Notes under the pieces: model-generated
The model's input: the letters and a program-made list of their open reading frames with translations, nothing else
Told to the model about the DNA's origin: nothing
Database searches by the model: none
Part shown: positions 8,661-18,321 of the stretch, piece by piece
Numbering within the stretch: the stretch's first letter is position 1
Layout: each line of letters opens with the position of its first letter
Made by a program: the position numbers and the translations under genes
Origin: Methylocaldum sp035627495
Lineage (GTDB): Bacteria; Pseudomonadota; Gammaproteobacteria; Methylococcales; Methylococcaceae
Assembly (NCBI RefSeq): GCF_035627495.1
Contig: NZ_DASPLO010000043.1
Location: 1 to 64,000, forward strand
Direction: 5' to 3'
Length of the DNA stretch: 64,000 nt

Positions 8661-11350
8661 GCGACCAGACCAAGCATCCGGTTGAACTCTCAAAACTTTG
8701 CGCACGGGAGGCGTTAACCGATCAACTGATAAGAGCCGGCGCCGACAGCCGACCGTCTCTCCAGGAGCTTCTGCCGGGCGGGGTCTATGGGGTTTTCGAT
8801 TTCCTTCCCGCCGGTATAAGCCTCTTTCTGGGGCTCGTATCGAGCGAGCAGATCGCCATGAATCCGGAGCGGATTCTGGCAGATCTGGTGCCCGTTCCGA
8901 TTCCGGCCCCTGTTCACGAAAACACGCCTCTCGAAGTCGTGAAAGGCCGACTGGAAAGCGAGCACCTGGCCGCATTAGCGGTCGTCAACGACCATGCCGA
9001 TTTTATCGGGGCCGTCACCCAGACCAGCCTGCTTAACGCACTCCTGAACCGCGAACAGGAGCTTTTGGCGGAAGCGCGGCGTTCGTATGCCGATCTGCCG
9101 ACGAATCGCCGTCAGTCGGCATCCTGGCCCGAACAATTGAAATCGCTCAGCCTGGCGACTCGTTCCTTGCTGCGGATCATGAATACGATAACGCTGGAAC
9201 GGCATCTGCTGGAGAGCTCTCTCGAATATTTGACCCGTCTGCTGTCGGCGCGCTACGGTGCAATCGGCATTTTGGACGAGCACGGACAGCTCACCGAATT
9301 TATCCACACCGGCCTGAGCGAAGAACAGGCGCAGCACATCGGGAAGTGGCCGGAAGGAAAAGGACTGCTGGGCGTGCCACTGGTCCAGAATCAAATCCTG
9401 CGGCTGGAGAATTTGAACGAGAGCCCGCACGCGGCGGGTTTCCCGCCGGGCCACCCGCCCATGCGCAACCTGCTCGCCGTATCGATCTCCCACGCCGGAC
9501 AGATATACGGGCGCCTCTATCTCTGCGATAAAACGGACGGCAGATTTTTCGACGGTGACGACGAACTTCTCGTCGCCACCTTTGCCGATACGCTGGCGCT
9601 GGCGATTCGAAACGTCTGGAACCAGGAGGGGCGGCGACGCGCCGAAGAACAGCTCCGGATTGCAGCCAGCGTGTTCGAAACCAGTTCGGAGGGCGTCATC
9701 ATCACCGACGCCAAAGCCAATATTGTGATGGTGAATCGTGCGCTGACCACCATCACCGGCTACTCGGAGGACGAGGTCATAGGACGCAAGCCCTCGATGT
9801 TCAGCTCCGGACGGCACGACCAGGACTTCTATCGCGAAATGTGGCGCAGCCTGGATGAAACCGGCCAGTGGCAGGGAGAGATCTGGAATAAGCGCAAGAG
9901 CGGAGAGATCTATCCGGAATGGCTAAGCATCACCGCGTTGAAGGATGATAGACAGGACGTTACCCGCTACATCGGGGTGTTTGCCGATCTAACCTCCCGT
10001 AAATTTACCGATTCCCTCATCAATCAGCTCGTCAGTTACGACCATTTGACCGAGCTTCCGAATCGCTTGATGTTTCGCGAGCACCTGAAGAGAGCCATCC
10101 TCCGGGCGCATAGCCATGGCAAACAGGCGGCATTGCTGTATCTCGACGTCGACCGCTTCAAAACGATCAACGACACTTTCGGTCACCAGATCGGCGACCG
10201 GCTGCTGCAACAGGTTGCCGAACGGCTGACAAAATGTCTGCGCGAGAATGACCGCATCCGTCGGGGCGACATCATCGCCCGGCTGAGCGGCGATGAATTC
10301 GCGATGATCGTCAACGGCTTGAGCCAGCTGGAGGACGTGAAGAAAATCGCCCTGCGAGTATTGGAAACATTCACGGATCCCTTTTTGCTCGGCGACCGTA
10401 CGCGCCGCATCACCGCGACCATCGGCATCGCCCTGGGCCCTCGCGACGCGGAAAACATCGATGATCTGATCCGCCACGCGGATCTGGCGATGTACGACGC
10501 CAAGCACCAGGGCCGGAATACCTACCAGTTTTATTCCGGAAAAATCCACAAGAAAAACAGCACGCGGCTGGATTTGGAGAACGATCTGTACGGCGCACTG
10601 GAACGCCGGGAATTCTCGCTTTATCACCAACCCCAGGTGGATCTTCGGAATGGCCGCATCGTCAGTACGGAGGCGCTGATCCGCTGGCATCACCCGGACC
10701 GCGGCATGATTTCTCCGGACCAGTTCGTTCCGTTACTGGAAGACACCGGGTTGATCAATCCGGTCGGAGAATGGGTGCTGGAGCAGGCCTGTCGGGATTG
10801 CCTGCACTTCCGGAAAACGCTGGGGACCGATCTTAGCGTCTCGGTGAATCTGTCCGGTCATCAATTCCGGAACAACCTCACCAAAGAAATCGGGCGCATT
10901 CTGGCGCATGTCGGTCTCCCGCCATCGCAACTCAAGCTGGAGCTGACCGAAAGCCTAGCCATGCACCAAGTCCAAGAGACGATTGCCGTATTGGATCAAC
11001 TGGCCGACATGGGAATCGACGTACTGATCGACGACTTCGGCACCGGTTATTCCTCTCTGAGCTACCTTAGACAATTCAAGATTTCCGCCCTGAAGATCGA
11101 TAAATCCTTTATCGCCGGCCCTTGTTTGGAGACCGGCAACGGGGAAATCGTCCGTGCGATTATCGGCTTGGCGCACAATCTCAATCTCCATGTCGTCGCC
11201 GAGGGTGTGGAGTCGCACGAGCAACTCGAATTTCTCCTCGGCCACCACTGTCATCTCGGTCAGGGTTATTTGTTCAGCCGCCCGCTGCCGCCTTCGGAAA
11301 TCACCCAACTGGTCGGCTGGCGCATGGACCATGGAAGCCGGCCGAACTGA
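8657..11350 (+). CDS. GAF-PAS-GGDEF-EAL cyclic-di-GMP signalling protein
   Basis: 897 aa. A poorly conserved N-terminal segment (1-170) is followed by a GAF domain (about 175-320), a PAS/PAC pair (about 330-450), a diguanylate cyclase domain carrying SGDEF in the active-site loop, and an EAL phosphodiesterase domain that keeps EALIRWHHP, ESLA and the DDFGTGYSSL loop. Both catalytic halves look intact on inspection, so net activity cannot be predicted. The gene starts inside the stop codon of the chemoreceptor gene (ATGA overlap), implying translational coupling and a shared input. No transmembrane helix is seen. Confidence 0.93.
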   Translation: MSDQTKHPVELSKLCAREALTDQLIRAGADSRPSLQELLPGGVYGVFDFLPAGISLFLGLVSSEQIAMNPERILADLVPVPIPAPVHENTPLEVVKGRLESEHLAALAVVNDHADFIGAVTQTSLLNALLNREQELLAEARRSYADLPTNRRQSASWPEQLKSLSLATRSLLRIMNTITLERHLLESSLEYLTRLLSARYGAIGILDEHGQLTEFIHTGLSEEQAQHIGKWPEGKGLLGVPLVQNQILRLENLNESPHAAGFPPGHPPMRNLLAVSISHAGQIYGRLYLCDKTDGRFFDGDDELLVATFADTLALAIRNVWNQEGRRRAEEQLRIAASVFETSSEGVIITDAKANIVMVNRALTTITGYSEDEVIGRKPSMFSSGRHDQDFYREMWRSLDETGQWQGEIWNKRKSGEIYPEWLSITALKDDRQDVTRYIGVFADLTSRKFTDSLINQLVSYDHLTELPNRLMFREHLKRAILRAHSHGKQAALLYLDVDRFKTINDTFGHQIGDRLLQQVAERLTKCLRENDRIRRGDIIARLSGDEFAMIVNGLSQLEDVKKIALRVLETFTDPFLLGDRTRRITATIGIALGPRDAENIDDLIRHADLAMYDAKHQGRNTYQFYSGKIHKKNSTRLDLENDLYGALERREFSLYHQPQVDLRNGRIVSTEALIRWHHPDRGMISPDQFVPLLEDTGLINPVGEWVLEQACRDCLHFRKTLGTDLSVSVNLSGHQFRNNLTKEIGRILAHVGLPPSQLKLELTESLAMHQVQETIAVLDQLADMGIDVLIDDFGTGYSSLSYLRQFKISALKIDKSFIAGPCLETGNGEIVRAIIGLAHNLNLHVVAEGVESHEQLEFLLGHHCHLGQGYLFSRPLPPSEITQLVGWRMDHGSRPN

Positions 11351-11407
11351 CGGTAGCGCCGGCGAGCGCCGATTCATAAAGCGCCCAAAGATCATTTCGG
11401 GCTGTCG

Positions 11408-12157
11408 TCAGCCACGGAGCCGATACCAGACCAGACCGATCCACTCGTGCAGCGCCAAGGCGCTGTTTGCCACGGCTCGATAACCGGGCACAAGATCGAT
11501 TGGCCTAACGCTATCCGTAGACACATATCCTGTTCCGGCGGGCACCACTTCAACCCCTTCCCGCGCGAACTCCGGAATCGCCCGAGGCAAGTGCCAGGAA
11601 TGGCTGACCAGATAAATCCGACGAATGCCCGCTTGCTTGAGAATCCGGGCGGAGAAGCGGGCATTCTCCCTGGTATTGATAGATTCGCTTTCGACCCAAT
11701 TGACGGGGACGCCGAACTCTTTCTCTAAAATCGAGTGCATGATCGGACCCTCGGCCGGGTAGCCTTCGGGCGCGCCGCCGGTGACCAAAATCGGCTTTCC
11801 GGTCTTGCGGTACAAGGATGCTCCGTATCGGACCCTTTCCAGGGTACGTGCATTGAGGGTCGCGCCGTCGCCATATTCCGGCGCGCTCGATTGAATGCCG
11901 CCGCCGAGAATGACGATAGCCTCCGCGTCGTGTCCGGAGACAGGCAAAGGCGGGACCTGGAGCGCAGCCAAGAGGCGATTCGATACGTAGGGCGTCGACA
12001 ACAGCCCCAGCCCGAGAAGGCTGGCGGCGATCAGACTGCGGCCCAGACGAGGCCGCTTGTCGAGCTGCCGAAAACCGATTGCCCCGATAACGAGCATATT
12101 GAGCGGGGGCAGCAGGAATGCGACGATAAGATTGGTGATAAACCAGTTCCAGTTCAT
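11408..12157 (-). CDS. YdcF/ElyC-type DUF218 membrane protein
   Basis: 249 aa with two N-terminal hydrophobic segments (LIVAFLLPPLNMLVIGAIGF and SLIAASLLGLGLLSTPYVS). A DUF218 domain follows, with the AIVILGGG motif, the ARTLERVRYGASLYRKTG helix, ILVTGG and the VSHSWHLPRA motif. The family includes E. coli ElyC, needed for envelope (undecaprenyl-phosphate/peptidoglycan) homeostasis. It lies convergent to the GGDEF-EAL gene and divergent from prsT. Proximity to the PEP-CTERM genes suggests, but does not prove, an envelope polysaccharide role. Confidence 0.85.
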   Translation of the reverse strand: MNWNWFITNLIVAFLLPPLNMLVIGAIGFRQLDKRPRLGRSLIAASLLGLGLLSTPYVSNRLLAALQVPPLPVSGHDAEAIVILGGGIQSSAPEYGDGATLNARTLERVRYGASLYRKTGKPILVTGGAPEGYPAEGPIMHSILEKEFGVPVNWVESESINTRENARFSARILKQAGIRRIYLVSHSWHLPRAIPEFAREGVEVVPAGTGYVSTDSVRPIDLVPGYRAVANSALALHEWIGLVWYRLRG

Positions 12158-12407
12158 GGTGCGGTTGCATCAGAGACAATGGAGGAATTGGCGACGTGGC
12201 AAATCAATGACCATCAACATCCACATTTTTCTCAAAGCACATTCCCTATCCACAAACCGACCTCGCCATCCGTCTTCTGCCGGGCTACGGACATCGCGCG
12301 ATCGTTGAACCGCCCGCCGTCACGGGCGCACCGGGCCGGATGTTCGAGCACAGGGCCGCGCCCTGGCCTACTCTTAAGATCAGGGGCACTACCACGGATA
12401 AATCTTC

Positions 12408-15215
12408 ATGAAAGCATTTCGTCCATTTTTTAGGTCTGCTTTATTTTCACTCATCGCGCTTTGGATTGTTCCTGTTGAGTCGGCGCCGCCCGATACGGCG
12501 GCGGGCTACTACGAGGACGCGCTTCTTCACTACCAAAAGGCAGATCACAAAGCCGCCATCATCCAACTCAAGAACGCCCTCCAGCTCGACCGCGATTTCC
12601 TGCCGGCTCACGTTCTACTGGGCGAAGTCTATATAAAAGAGGGAAACGCACCCGCCGCCGCCGAGGAATTTAAAAAGGCCGATCGACTGGGAGCAGACCG
12701 GTCCGTCACGATCGTGGGCTTAGCCAAAGCCTATCTGCTGCAAGGCAAGTACGTCGAGGTGCTTTCGGAAATAGACCCGAAAGGATTACCGCGCCATGCG
12801 CAGGCAGAAGTGCTGGCGCGGCGCGGATACGCCCATTTGGAGCTTCGCGATAAAGAGAAGGCTGAACAAGCCTTCACCGAAGCCGATGCGCTCAATCCGT
12901 CCAGCGCTGCGCCAAAGACCGGCCTGGCCACTCTCAATCTACGCAACGGTTCCCTGGACCGCGCGGAAGAATTCGCGACCGAGGCGATCAGACTGGCGCC
13001 GAACGACCCCGAAGCCTGGAATGCAAAGGCCTCCGTCAGCCATGCCAAAGGGGCAACGGATCAAGCCGTCGGCGAATATGCTCAACTCATATCATTGCAG
13101 CCCAATCACCTCGAAGGGCGGCTCGCCCATGCCGGGCTCTTGCTGGATCTGAATCGCATCGACGAAGCGCAGGCGGATTTCGACTATTTCAAACAGCACT
13201 TCCCGGCGGAGCCGCGCAGCACCTATCTGTCGTCGATCTGGCTCGCGCGCAAAGGCGCGCCTGAAGCCGCCAGGGAAGACCTGGAACGTGCCGCCGCCGT
13301 CGTCGACGGGTTAAAATCCGAGCTTACCACGACCGACGGTCAATTTTTGCTGGTGGGCGGCATGGCCCATGCGGGCCTGCATCAGCCGGAGAAGGCCCGC
13401 GAATATCTCACCCGATACATCGCGCTGAACCCCGGCAATTTTCCGGTCAGCCTCATTCTCGGCTCCGTTCTCCTGGAGCAGAAGGATTACAACGGCGTCG
13501 TCAACCTGTTGTCGCCGTTTCTGAAGCATGAACCGGATAACCCCCGTTTGTTGGCTCTTCTCGGCTCCGCGTACATGCGGAAAGGATGGCACCAAGAGGC
13601 GACCGATCTCCTCACAAAAGCGGCAAGCATCAGCGGCGGCAACCCCGAAATCCGTACGGAACTTGCGTTGACCCACTTGGGCACGGGCGATCAGGCCGCG
13701 GCGATCCGGGAACTGCAATCCGTAACCACGGCTGTACCGGATATGGAACCCGCCGGACTTGCCCTCGTTCTGCTGCATCTCAAACGCGGCGAGTACGCCC
13801 AGGCAATCGAAGCCGCCCAAAAACTCAGCGCTCAGCAGCCGAACAATCCAACCTTGCTGAACATCCTGGGTTCCGCCGAAATGGCGGCGAGGGATTATTC
13901 ATCGGCCCGGCGGCATTTCGAGCAGGCCTCGGCTATTGACGGCAAGTTTTTGGCGCCTCGACTAAATCTGGGTAAATTGGATTTGCTGGGGGGGAATGTC
14001 GCCAAAGCGGAAGAACGTTTTCAAGCTATCCTGCGCGAGCGCCCGGCGGATATACAAACGATGATCGAGTTGGCCCGGCTGGAAGAAACGAAGGGAGAGA
14101 TCGATCAAGCCATACTCTGGCTGGAAAAAGCCCGGGCGACGAGCAAGAAGCACATCCCCGCGCGCATCTACCTGACCAATCTGTACTTGCGTAACAAGAA
14201 CACCGCAAAAGCCCTGGAGGTGGCGGAAGAAACCGCGTCGGCCAATCCGGACAGTCACGAGGCTCTCCTGACCTCCGCTCGCGCGAACCTAGCAAATGGG
14301 GATAAAAACGCCGCCCGTATCGTTCTGGACAAGCTGTCACGCATCGCCGGTTCCGATCCCTCGCGGGTCCTCGATATCGCAGAACTCCAACTGGCCGCCG
14401 AGGACAGCGGTGGCGCCGCATGGTCTCTAGTGAGCGCGCTCAAGCGGAATCCCGAATTTCTGCCGGCTCAAATCCGCCTGGCGCAGATCCGCTTGCTGCG
14501 AGGCGAACTCGAACAGGCGGAAGACGGGGCCGAAGCGCTCCGCAAGACCCTGGCCAAGCACGCCGTGGGCGATATTCTGCTGGGGGACATTCGCATGCGC
14601 CAGGGACGATTCGGAGAGGCTGCAGCGTCCTATCGGGCGGCGCTCGACAAAGAGCCATCGGGACCAGTCGCGATTCGACTGTACGAAAGCGCTGCGGCTG
14701 GCGGTGAGAGTCAGGGGACCATGAAGATTTTGCAGGACTGGATATCCGCTCATCCCGATGACACGCTCGTTCGGCAGGCTTTGGCCGAGAGCCTCCATAA
14801 ACTCGGAAAATTGCCGGAAGCCAGAAAACAGTACGAACTCATCCTGAGCCATCGGACTGAAGACCCTGTGCTTTTGAACAATCTGGCTTTTCTTTATTGG
14901 CAACTCGACGAGCCAGCGGCGCTGGACTTTGCCCGGCGAGCGCACAAAGCCGCCCCGGAGCATCCGCAATTCAACGATACGCTCGGATGGGTTCTCGTGA
15001 ACAAAGGCGAGCCCGCCGAGGGCCTGGCATATCTCCGAAATGCCCAATCACGCTTGGCGGGAGATCCGCAGATTAGTTATCACATCGCCGTTGCGCTGGA
15101 TGCCCTCGGGCGAAGCAGCGAAGCTTTGAAGGAACTCGACATTGCCCTTCAGACCGGCCAAAGTTTCGACGGTCTAGAAGAGGCGCAGGCGCTGCGTAAA
15201 CGGCTATCGCGTTAA
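12408..15215 (+). CDS. prsT: PEP-CTERM system TPR-repeat lipoprotein-like protein PrsT
   Basis: 935 aa with a signal peptide (MKAFRPFFRSALFSLIALWI...ESA) followed by some twenty tetratricopeptide repeats along the whole length, for example HYQKADHKAAIIQLKNALQL and repeats ending ALDLNP-like. Length, signal peptide and repeat layout match PrsT, the giant TPR protein found in exosortase/PEP-CTERM exopolysaccharide loci. The exosortase itself, PrsK/PrsR and the glycosyltransferases are not in this window, so the gene appears detached from the main locus. A PEP-CTERM substrate gene lies just downstream, which supports the assignment. Confidence 0.85.
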   Translation: MKAFRPFFRSALFSLIALWIVPVESAPPDTAAGYYEDALLHYQKADHKAAIIQLKNALQLDRDFLPAHVLLGEVYIKEGNAPAAAEEFKKADRLGADRSVTIVGLAKAYLLQGKYVEVLSEIDPKGLPRHAQAEVLARRGYAHLELRDKEKAEQAFTEADALNPSSAAPKTGLATLNLRNGSLDRAEEFATEAIRLAPNDPEAWNAKASVSHAKGATDQAVGEYAQLISLQPNHLEGRLAHAGLLLDLNRIDEAQADFDYFKQHFPAEPRSTYLSSIWLARKGAPEAAREDLERAAAVVDGLKSELTTTDGQFLLVGGMAHAGLHQPEKAREYLTRYIALNPGNFPVSLILGSVLLEQKDYNGVVNLLSPFLKHEPDNPRLLALLGSAYMRKGWHQEATDLLTKAASISGGNPEIRTELALTHLGTGDQAAAIRELQSVTTAVPDMEPAGLALVLLHLKRGEYAQAIEAAQKLSAQQPNNPTLLNILGSAEMAARDYSSARRHFEQASAIDGKFLAPRLNLGKLDLLGGNVAKAEERFQAILRERPADIQTMIELARLEETKGEIDQAILWLEKARATSKKHIPARIYLTNLYLRNKNTAKALEVAEETASANPDSHEALLTSARANLANGDKNAARIVLDKLSRIAGSDPSRVLDIAELQLAAEDSGGAAWSLVSALKRNPEFLPAQIRLAQIRLLRGELEQAEDGAEALRKTLAKHAVGDILLGDIRMRQGRFGEAAASYRAALDKEPSGPVAIRLYESAAAGGESQGTMKILQDWISAHPDDTLVRQALAESLHKLGKLPEARKQYELILSHRTEDPVLLNNLAFLYWQLDEPAALDFARRAHKAAPEHPQFNDTLGWVLVNKGEPAEGLAYLRNAQSRLAGDPQISYHIAVALDALGRSSEALKELDIALQTGQSFDGLEEAQALRKRLSR

Positions 15216-15356
15216 ACGTCGGCATCATTCGCTTGAAGCGACCGACGATCGTCGAGGTGCCGGAGCATCTCAGTCGCCCAATACTGATTCAATTCAAGAT
15301 GGCGCCGGCTTCAATCCGGTACGTCTGCTATTCGTCGACTTGAACAAGCGATCCGG

Positions 15357-15373
15357 TGTCAGAATTCTTTACA
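15357..15373 (+). promoter_or_regulatory. Possible upstream activator site for the PEP-CTERM gene
   Basis: TGTCAGAATTCTTTACA is an imperfect inverted repeat (TGTCAGA-ATT-CTTTACA) centred roughly 95 bp upstream of the sigma-54-type promoter at 15448. That is the usual distance for an enhancer-binding protein site. Assigning it to PrsR is inference from the system, not from a known motif. Confidence 0.3.
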
Positions 15374-15447
15374 GACGCTCGATCGTTCGAGCAGTTCCGA
15401 CAGCGGCATATTAGCTAAGCCTATGAGTATAAGCATATTCCAATGTT

Positions 15448-15463
15448 TGGTCCGAGAATTGCT
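15448..15463 (+). promoter_or_regulatory. Sigma-54 (RpoN) -24/-12 promoter for the PEP-CTERM gene
   Basis: TGGTCCGAGAATTGCT fits the TGGCACG-N4-TTGCW consensus with only two mismatches. GG at -24 and GC at -12 are at exact spacing. The predicted start is near 15474, leaving a leader of about 57 nt before the ATG at 15531. PEP-CTERM genes in related bacteria are known to depend on RpoN and PrsK/PrsR. Confidence 0.7.
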
Positions 15464-15530
15464 CAAGGTATTGCATAACCGGCCCGGTCTTTCCGTTTCC
15501 GGGATGTACAATCCTGACGAGGCATCCATC

Positions 15531-16325
15531 ATGAGAAAGAAGTTATATCAACCTGCCCTAGCGACATTGGCCGCGTGTGCGGCGCTTTTCGCAGGTCCTA
15601 CCTTGGCGGGCGTAGTTACCTCCAGTTGGGACACGACCTCACCGGTGAGTATCCCTATCGATCCGATGAGCGGCAGTGGTCCGCAAATCGCGGGCGTATC
15701 CGGCTGGTCAAATACGGGCACCGGCGGCAAATTGCAATCAGCGACATCGATAGACTACTCGGGCGGAATGGGGGTCAGGAACATCACCGAGGGAACTTCT
15801 TCTCCCAACCATGCGATGGATAATTATGGTACAACCGACTCCATATTGTTCTCGTGGAGTGAGGCCATAACCTTGTCGCAAGTCACGATCGGTTGGGCGG
15901 CTTACGATGCGGATATCACCGTATTGGCCTATACGGGTGCGGGCACTCCGACACTTACGGGCATGACCTACGGCAGTTTGACGAGCAACAATTGGGCGCT
16001 CATCGGCCACATCGATGGACCTGATTCTACTTATCCGAATACCAGCACGGGTTCTGGCACCGACACCGTACTGAACGTTGCCTCTACCGCCATTAAATCC
16101 CAATACTGGCTTGTCGCTGCGTATACGACGCTTGTGGGGGGGACGTCGCTCGGCAACACTACTAAAGACTACGTGAAGATTGCGCAGTTAACCGGGAAAT
16201 GGGATCAACCGGAGCCGCCGCCTTCAGCGGGAGAGAGCGTGCCGGAACCTGCCAGTCTGCTCTTGCTGGGGTTGGGGCTGTCCCTCATACAATGGAACCG
16301 GCGACAAGTACAGAATAATAGCTGA
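15531..16325 (+). CDS. PEP-CTERM sorting-signal exported protein
   Basis: 264 aa. A signal peptide (LATLAACAALFAGPTLAG) is followed by a low-complexity Thr/Ser/Gly-rich secreted domain. The C-terminal tripartite sorting signal is VPEPASLLLLGLGLSLIQWN followed by RRQ: PEP motif, transmembrane stretch, basic tail. Exosortase would cleave at the PEP-CTERM and anchor or release the protein in the exopolysaccharide matrix. An internal ATG at 15531 is chosen over upstream starts because it directly begins the signal peptide and follows the sigma-54-type promoter. The mature domain resembles anonymous PEP-CTERM proteins; no enzyme motif was seen. Confidence 0.88.
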   Translation: MRKKLYQPALATLAACAALFAGPTLAGVVTSSWDTTSPVSIPIDPMSGSGPQIAGVSGWSNTGTGGKLQSATSIDYSGGMGVRNITEGTSSPNHAMDNYGTTDSILFSWSEAITLSQVTIGWAAYDADITVLAYTGAGTPTLTGMTYGSLTSNNWALIGHIDGPDSTYPNTSTGSGTDTVLNVASTAIKSQYWLVAAYTTLVGGTSLGNTTKDYVKIAQLTGKWDQPEPPPSAGESVPEPASLLLLGLGLSLIQWNRRQVQNNS

Positions 16326-16435
16326 GCCGAAGACTCGGCAGCCCGATACGCACATCCGAGTTATGGCGCATCGGACGCTCGCCGTGAATTGATCCTGAAC
16401 ACAGGAATCACCATCGGCGTGCCGTCTTTTCAAAC

Positions 16436-16464
16436 TGCCCGAGCGATTCCTCGGGCATTTTTTT
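16436..16464 (+). terminator. Rho-independent terminator after the PEP-CTERM gene
   Basis: TGCCCGAG and CTCGGGCA form an 8-bp perfect stem around a six-base loop and are followed directly by seven T residues. Confidence 0.85.
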
Positions 16465-16551
16465 GGCCGAACGTTGAAATCCAATCTCCCTCATCTTTCG
16501 TCCCAAACCTGTAAATTTTCTTTTACAGCGTCTCCAATATGAACATTCGAT

Positions 16552-17202
16552 CTAAAGCGCTTTTTTGTTCCGGCTAAACAACGGCAGGAACTCCGCCGCC
16601 GCAAGCTCGGGATCCGGTACTCCGAATAGTGCCTCGATCACGGCCAAAACGTCCGCGCCGGCCTGCAGCAATAATTCGCCATTTTCCGGCGTCACGCCGC
16701 CTATAGCGACGATAGGAATGTGCAGATGCCGTTTGGCCTCCAAAAGCGTTTCAAATCGAGCGCAAGGCGCGTTGGGTTTGGTCTTGGAAGGAAAGAACCG
16801 ACCGAAAGCGACATAGTCTGCACCACGCGCTTCGGCCTGAACGGCGAGCTCGACCGAATCGTAGCAGGATACGCCGATAATGGCGTCGTGCCCCAAAATT
16901 TGCCGGGCTTCCGTCAACGACAGATCCTCCTTGCCGAGATGCACGCCGTCGGCACCGATGCGGCGGGCGAGTTCCACGTCGTCATTGACAATCAGCGGCA
17001 CCCTACCCTCGTGACAGATAGCCAAAAGCCTGGCTGCCTCACCCAGAGGATCGCGAGCGGCTTTGGCGCGGTACTGAACCACAGCCGCACCTCCCCGAAC
17101 GGCTCCTGCCACGGCCTCGGCTAATGTCTGTTCATTCGGGTAAGCTTCTCGGGTGATGGCGTACAGCCCCGAACGGGGAAACGGCAAGCGGATGTTGTGC
17201 AT
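16552..17202 (-). CDS. thiE: Thiamine-phosphate synthase
   Basis: Couples HMP-pyrophosphate and the thiazole phosphate to make thiamine monophosphate. The protein is 216 aa (family about 210). Conserved TIM-barrel motifs are present: VVQYRAK, LIVNDDVELA, GADGVHLGKEDL, GVSCYDS, VAFGRFFPSKTKP and IVAIGGVTPEN. ATG at 17202 is preferred; an upstream in-frame extension to 17301 would add 33 unconserved residues overlapping the exporter gene. No other thiamine gene is adjacent and no TPP riboswitch was recognised upstream. Confidence 0.93.
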   Translation of the reverse strand: MHNIRLPFPRSGLYAITREAYPNEQTLAEAVAGAVRGGAAVVQYRAKAARDPLGEAARLLAICHEGRVPLIVNDDVELARRIGADGVHLGKEDLSLTEARQILGHDAIIGVSCYDSVELAVQAEARGADYVAFGRFFPSKTKPNAPCARFETLLEAKRHLHIPIVAIGGVTPENGELLLQAGADVLAVIEALFGVPDPELAAAEFLPLFSRNKKAL

Positions 17203-17287
17203 GTTCTGACGGATCGGCTTTGAATCAGGCCGGAACTCCGACCACCTAATGCCGATGATACCGAAATCGCAGGCAAAACCGACACCC

Positions 17288-18223
17288 CTAACGCTTTGCA
17301 CCGTTAGTAGGATTCAACGTAAACGAGTTTTTTCGATGCAAGCCTTGGGTATGAATCCACCCCCAAACCCGACAGACCGCCACAATCCCCAGCATGGTGG
17401 CCATACCCCAAAGGAAGTCGGGATGCTGTAAGAGCAATTCCCTGGTCTCGGCGATCAATTCGGGCGTCAGTTCTTTATACAGGAGGTAACAGGCAATCGC
17501 GATGACGAATCCCCCGAAGATCCGCCGCAATGCTTGTCCGCTGACATGACGGGAGAGCAGTCCGCCGATCAGGCTTCCGACGATGGCGACGCCGGTGACG
17601 ATGGAAACCAGTTCAAGGTCGATGCTGACGTGACTGATATAGCCTGCGAGGCCCGCGAACGATTTCGTAGCGATGACTAACAGCGAAGTTCCGATCGCGG
17701 CGTGCATCGGCAGCCCGCCGAGCAGATTCAGGGCCGGCACTACCAGGAAACCGCCACCGGCGCCGACCAATCCGGTAACGACGCCGACCATAAGACCGTC
17801 GAACATGATGGCCAACAAGGGAAGATTGGCCGGGCAGATAGGCTTAGAGGCGCCGGTTTCCGCGCCTCTTTGGCGCTGCCCGCGCAGCATCGCCAAGGCC
17901 GTAGCGAACATGATGACAGCGAACAGCAACAGCAACACACCGCCCGGCACATAAGCCGCGAGCCGCCCGCCGCCGTATGCTCCCAACATGCCTGCAGCGC
18001 CGAAGATCAGGCCCGTGCGCCAGCAGACCCGCCCGTTGCGGGCATGATTGAGCGTGGCGGCAAGACTGGCAACCCCCACGACGACCAGCGATGTGGCAAT
18101 GGCTGTTTTGGGCTCGACACGGAGCAAATAGACCAACACCGGAACCGTGAGTATCGATCCGCCACCGCCGAGCAACCCCAGCAGCAAGCCGATCAAGAGC
18201 GATAAAGCGACAACCAAGGTCAT
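17288..18223 (-). CDS. TauE/SafE family sulfite/anion exporter
   Basis: 311-aa inner-membrane protein with about eight helices. The family-typical glycine-rich entry helices appear in both halves (LLLGLLGGGGSILTVPVLVY and VVTGLVGAGGGFLVVPALNL). TauE/SafE proteins export sulfite, sulfoacetate or related anions. It lies 98 bp downstream of the persulfide dioxygenase gene on the same strand, so a job in exporting the sulfite made by that enzyme is a reasonable inference. Confidence 0.88.
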   Translation of the reverse strand: MTLVVALSLLIGLLLGLLGGGGSILTVPVLVYLLRVEPKTAIATSLVVVGVASLAATLNHARNGRVCWRTGLIFGAAGMLGAYGGGRLAAYVPGGVLLLLFAVIMFATALAMLRGQRQRGAETGASKPICPANLPLLAIMFDGLMVGVVTGLVGAGGGFLVVPALNLLGGLPMHAAIGTSLLVIATKSFAGLAGYISHVSIDLELVSIVTGVAIVGSLIGGLLSRHVSGQALRRIFGGFVIAIACYLLYKELTPELIAETRELLLQHPDFLWGMATMLGIVAVCRVWGWIHTQGLHRKNSFTLNPTNGAKR

Positions 18224-18321
18224 GGGTTTAGCTCCGTCATATGCCTTGCAGCGAGCCCCGGTCTCTGCGCCAAACGCAGAACAACCGGAGTCCCGGCAAT
18301 ATTCCGCCGGCGAGGCAACCG

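Noticed and set aside
16552..17301. TPP riboswitch upstream of thiE
   Set aside because: No THI-box sequence was found between 17202 and 17290; the region is coding or spacer for the exporter gene.
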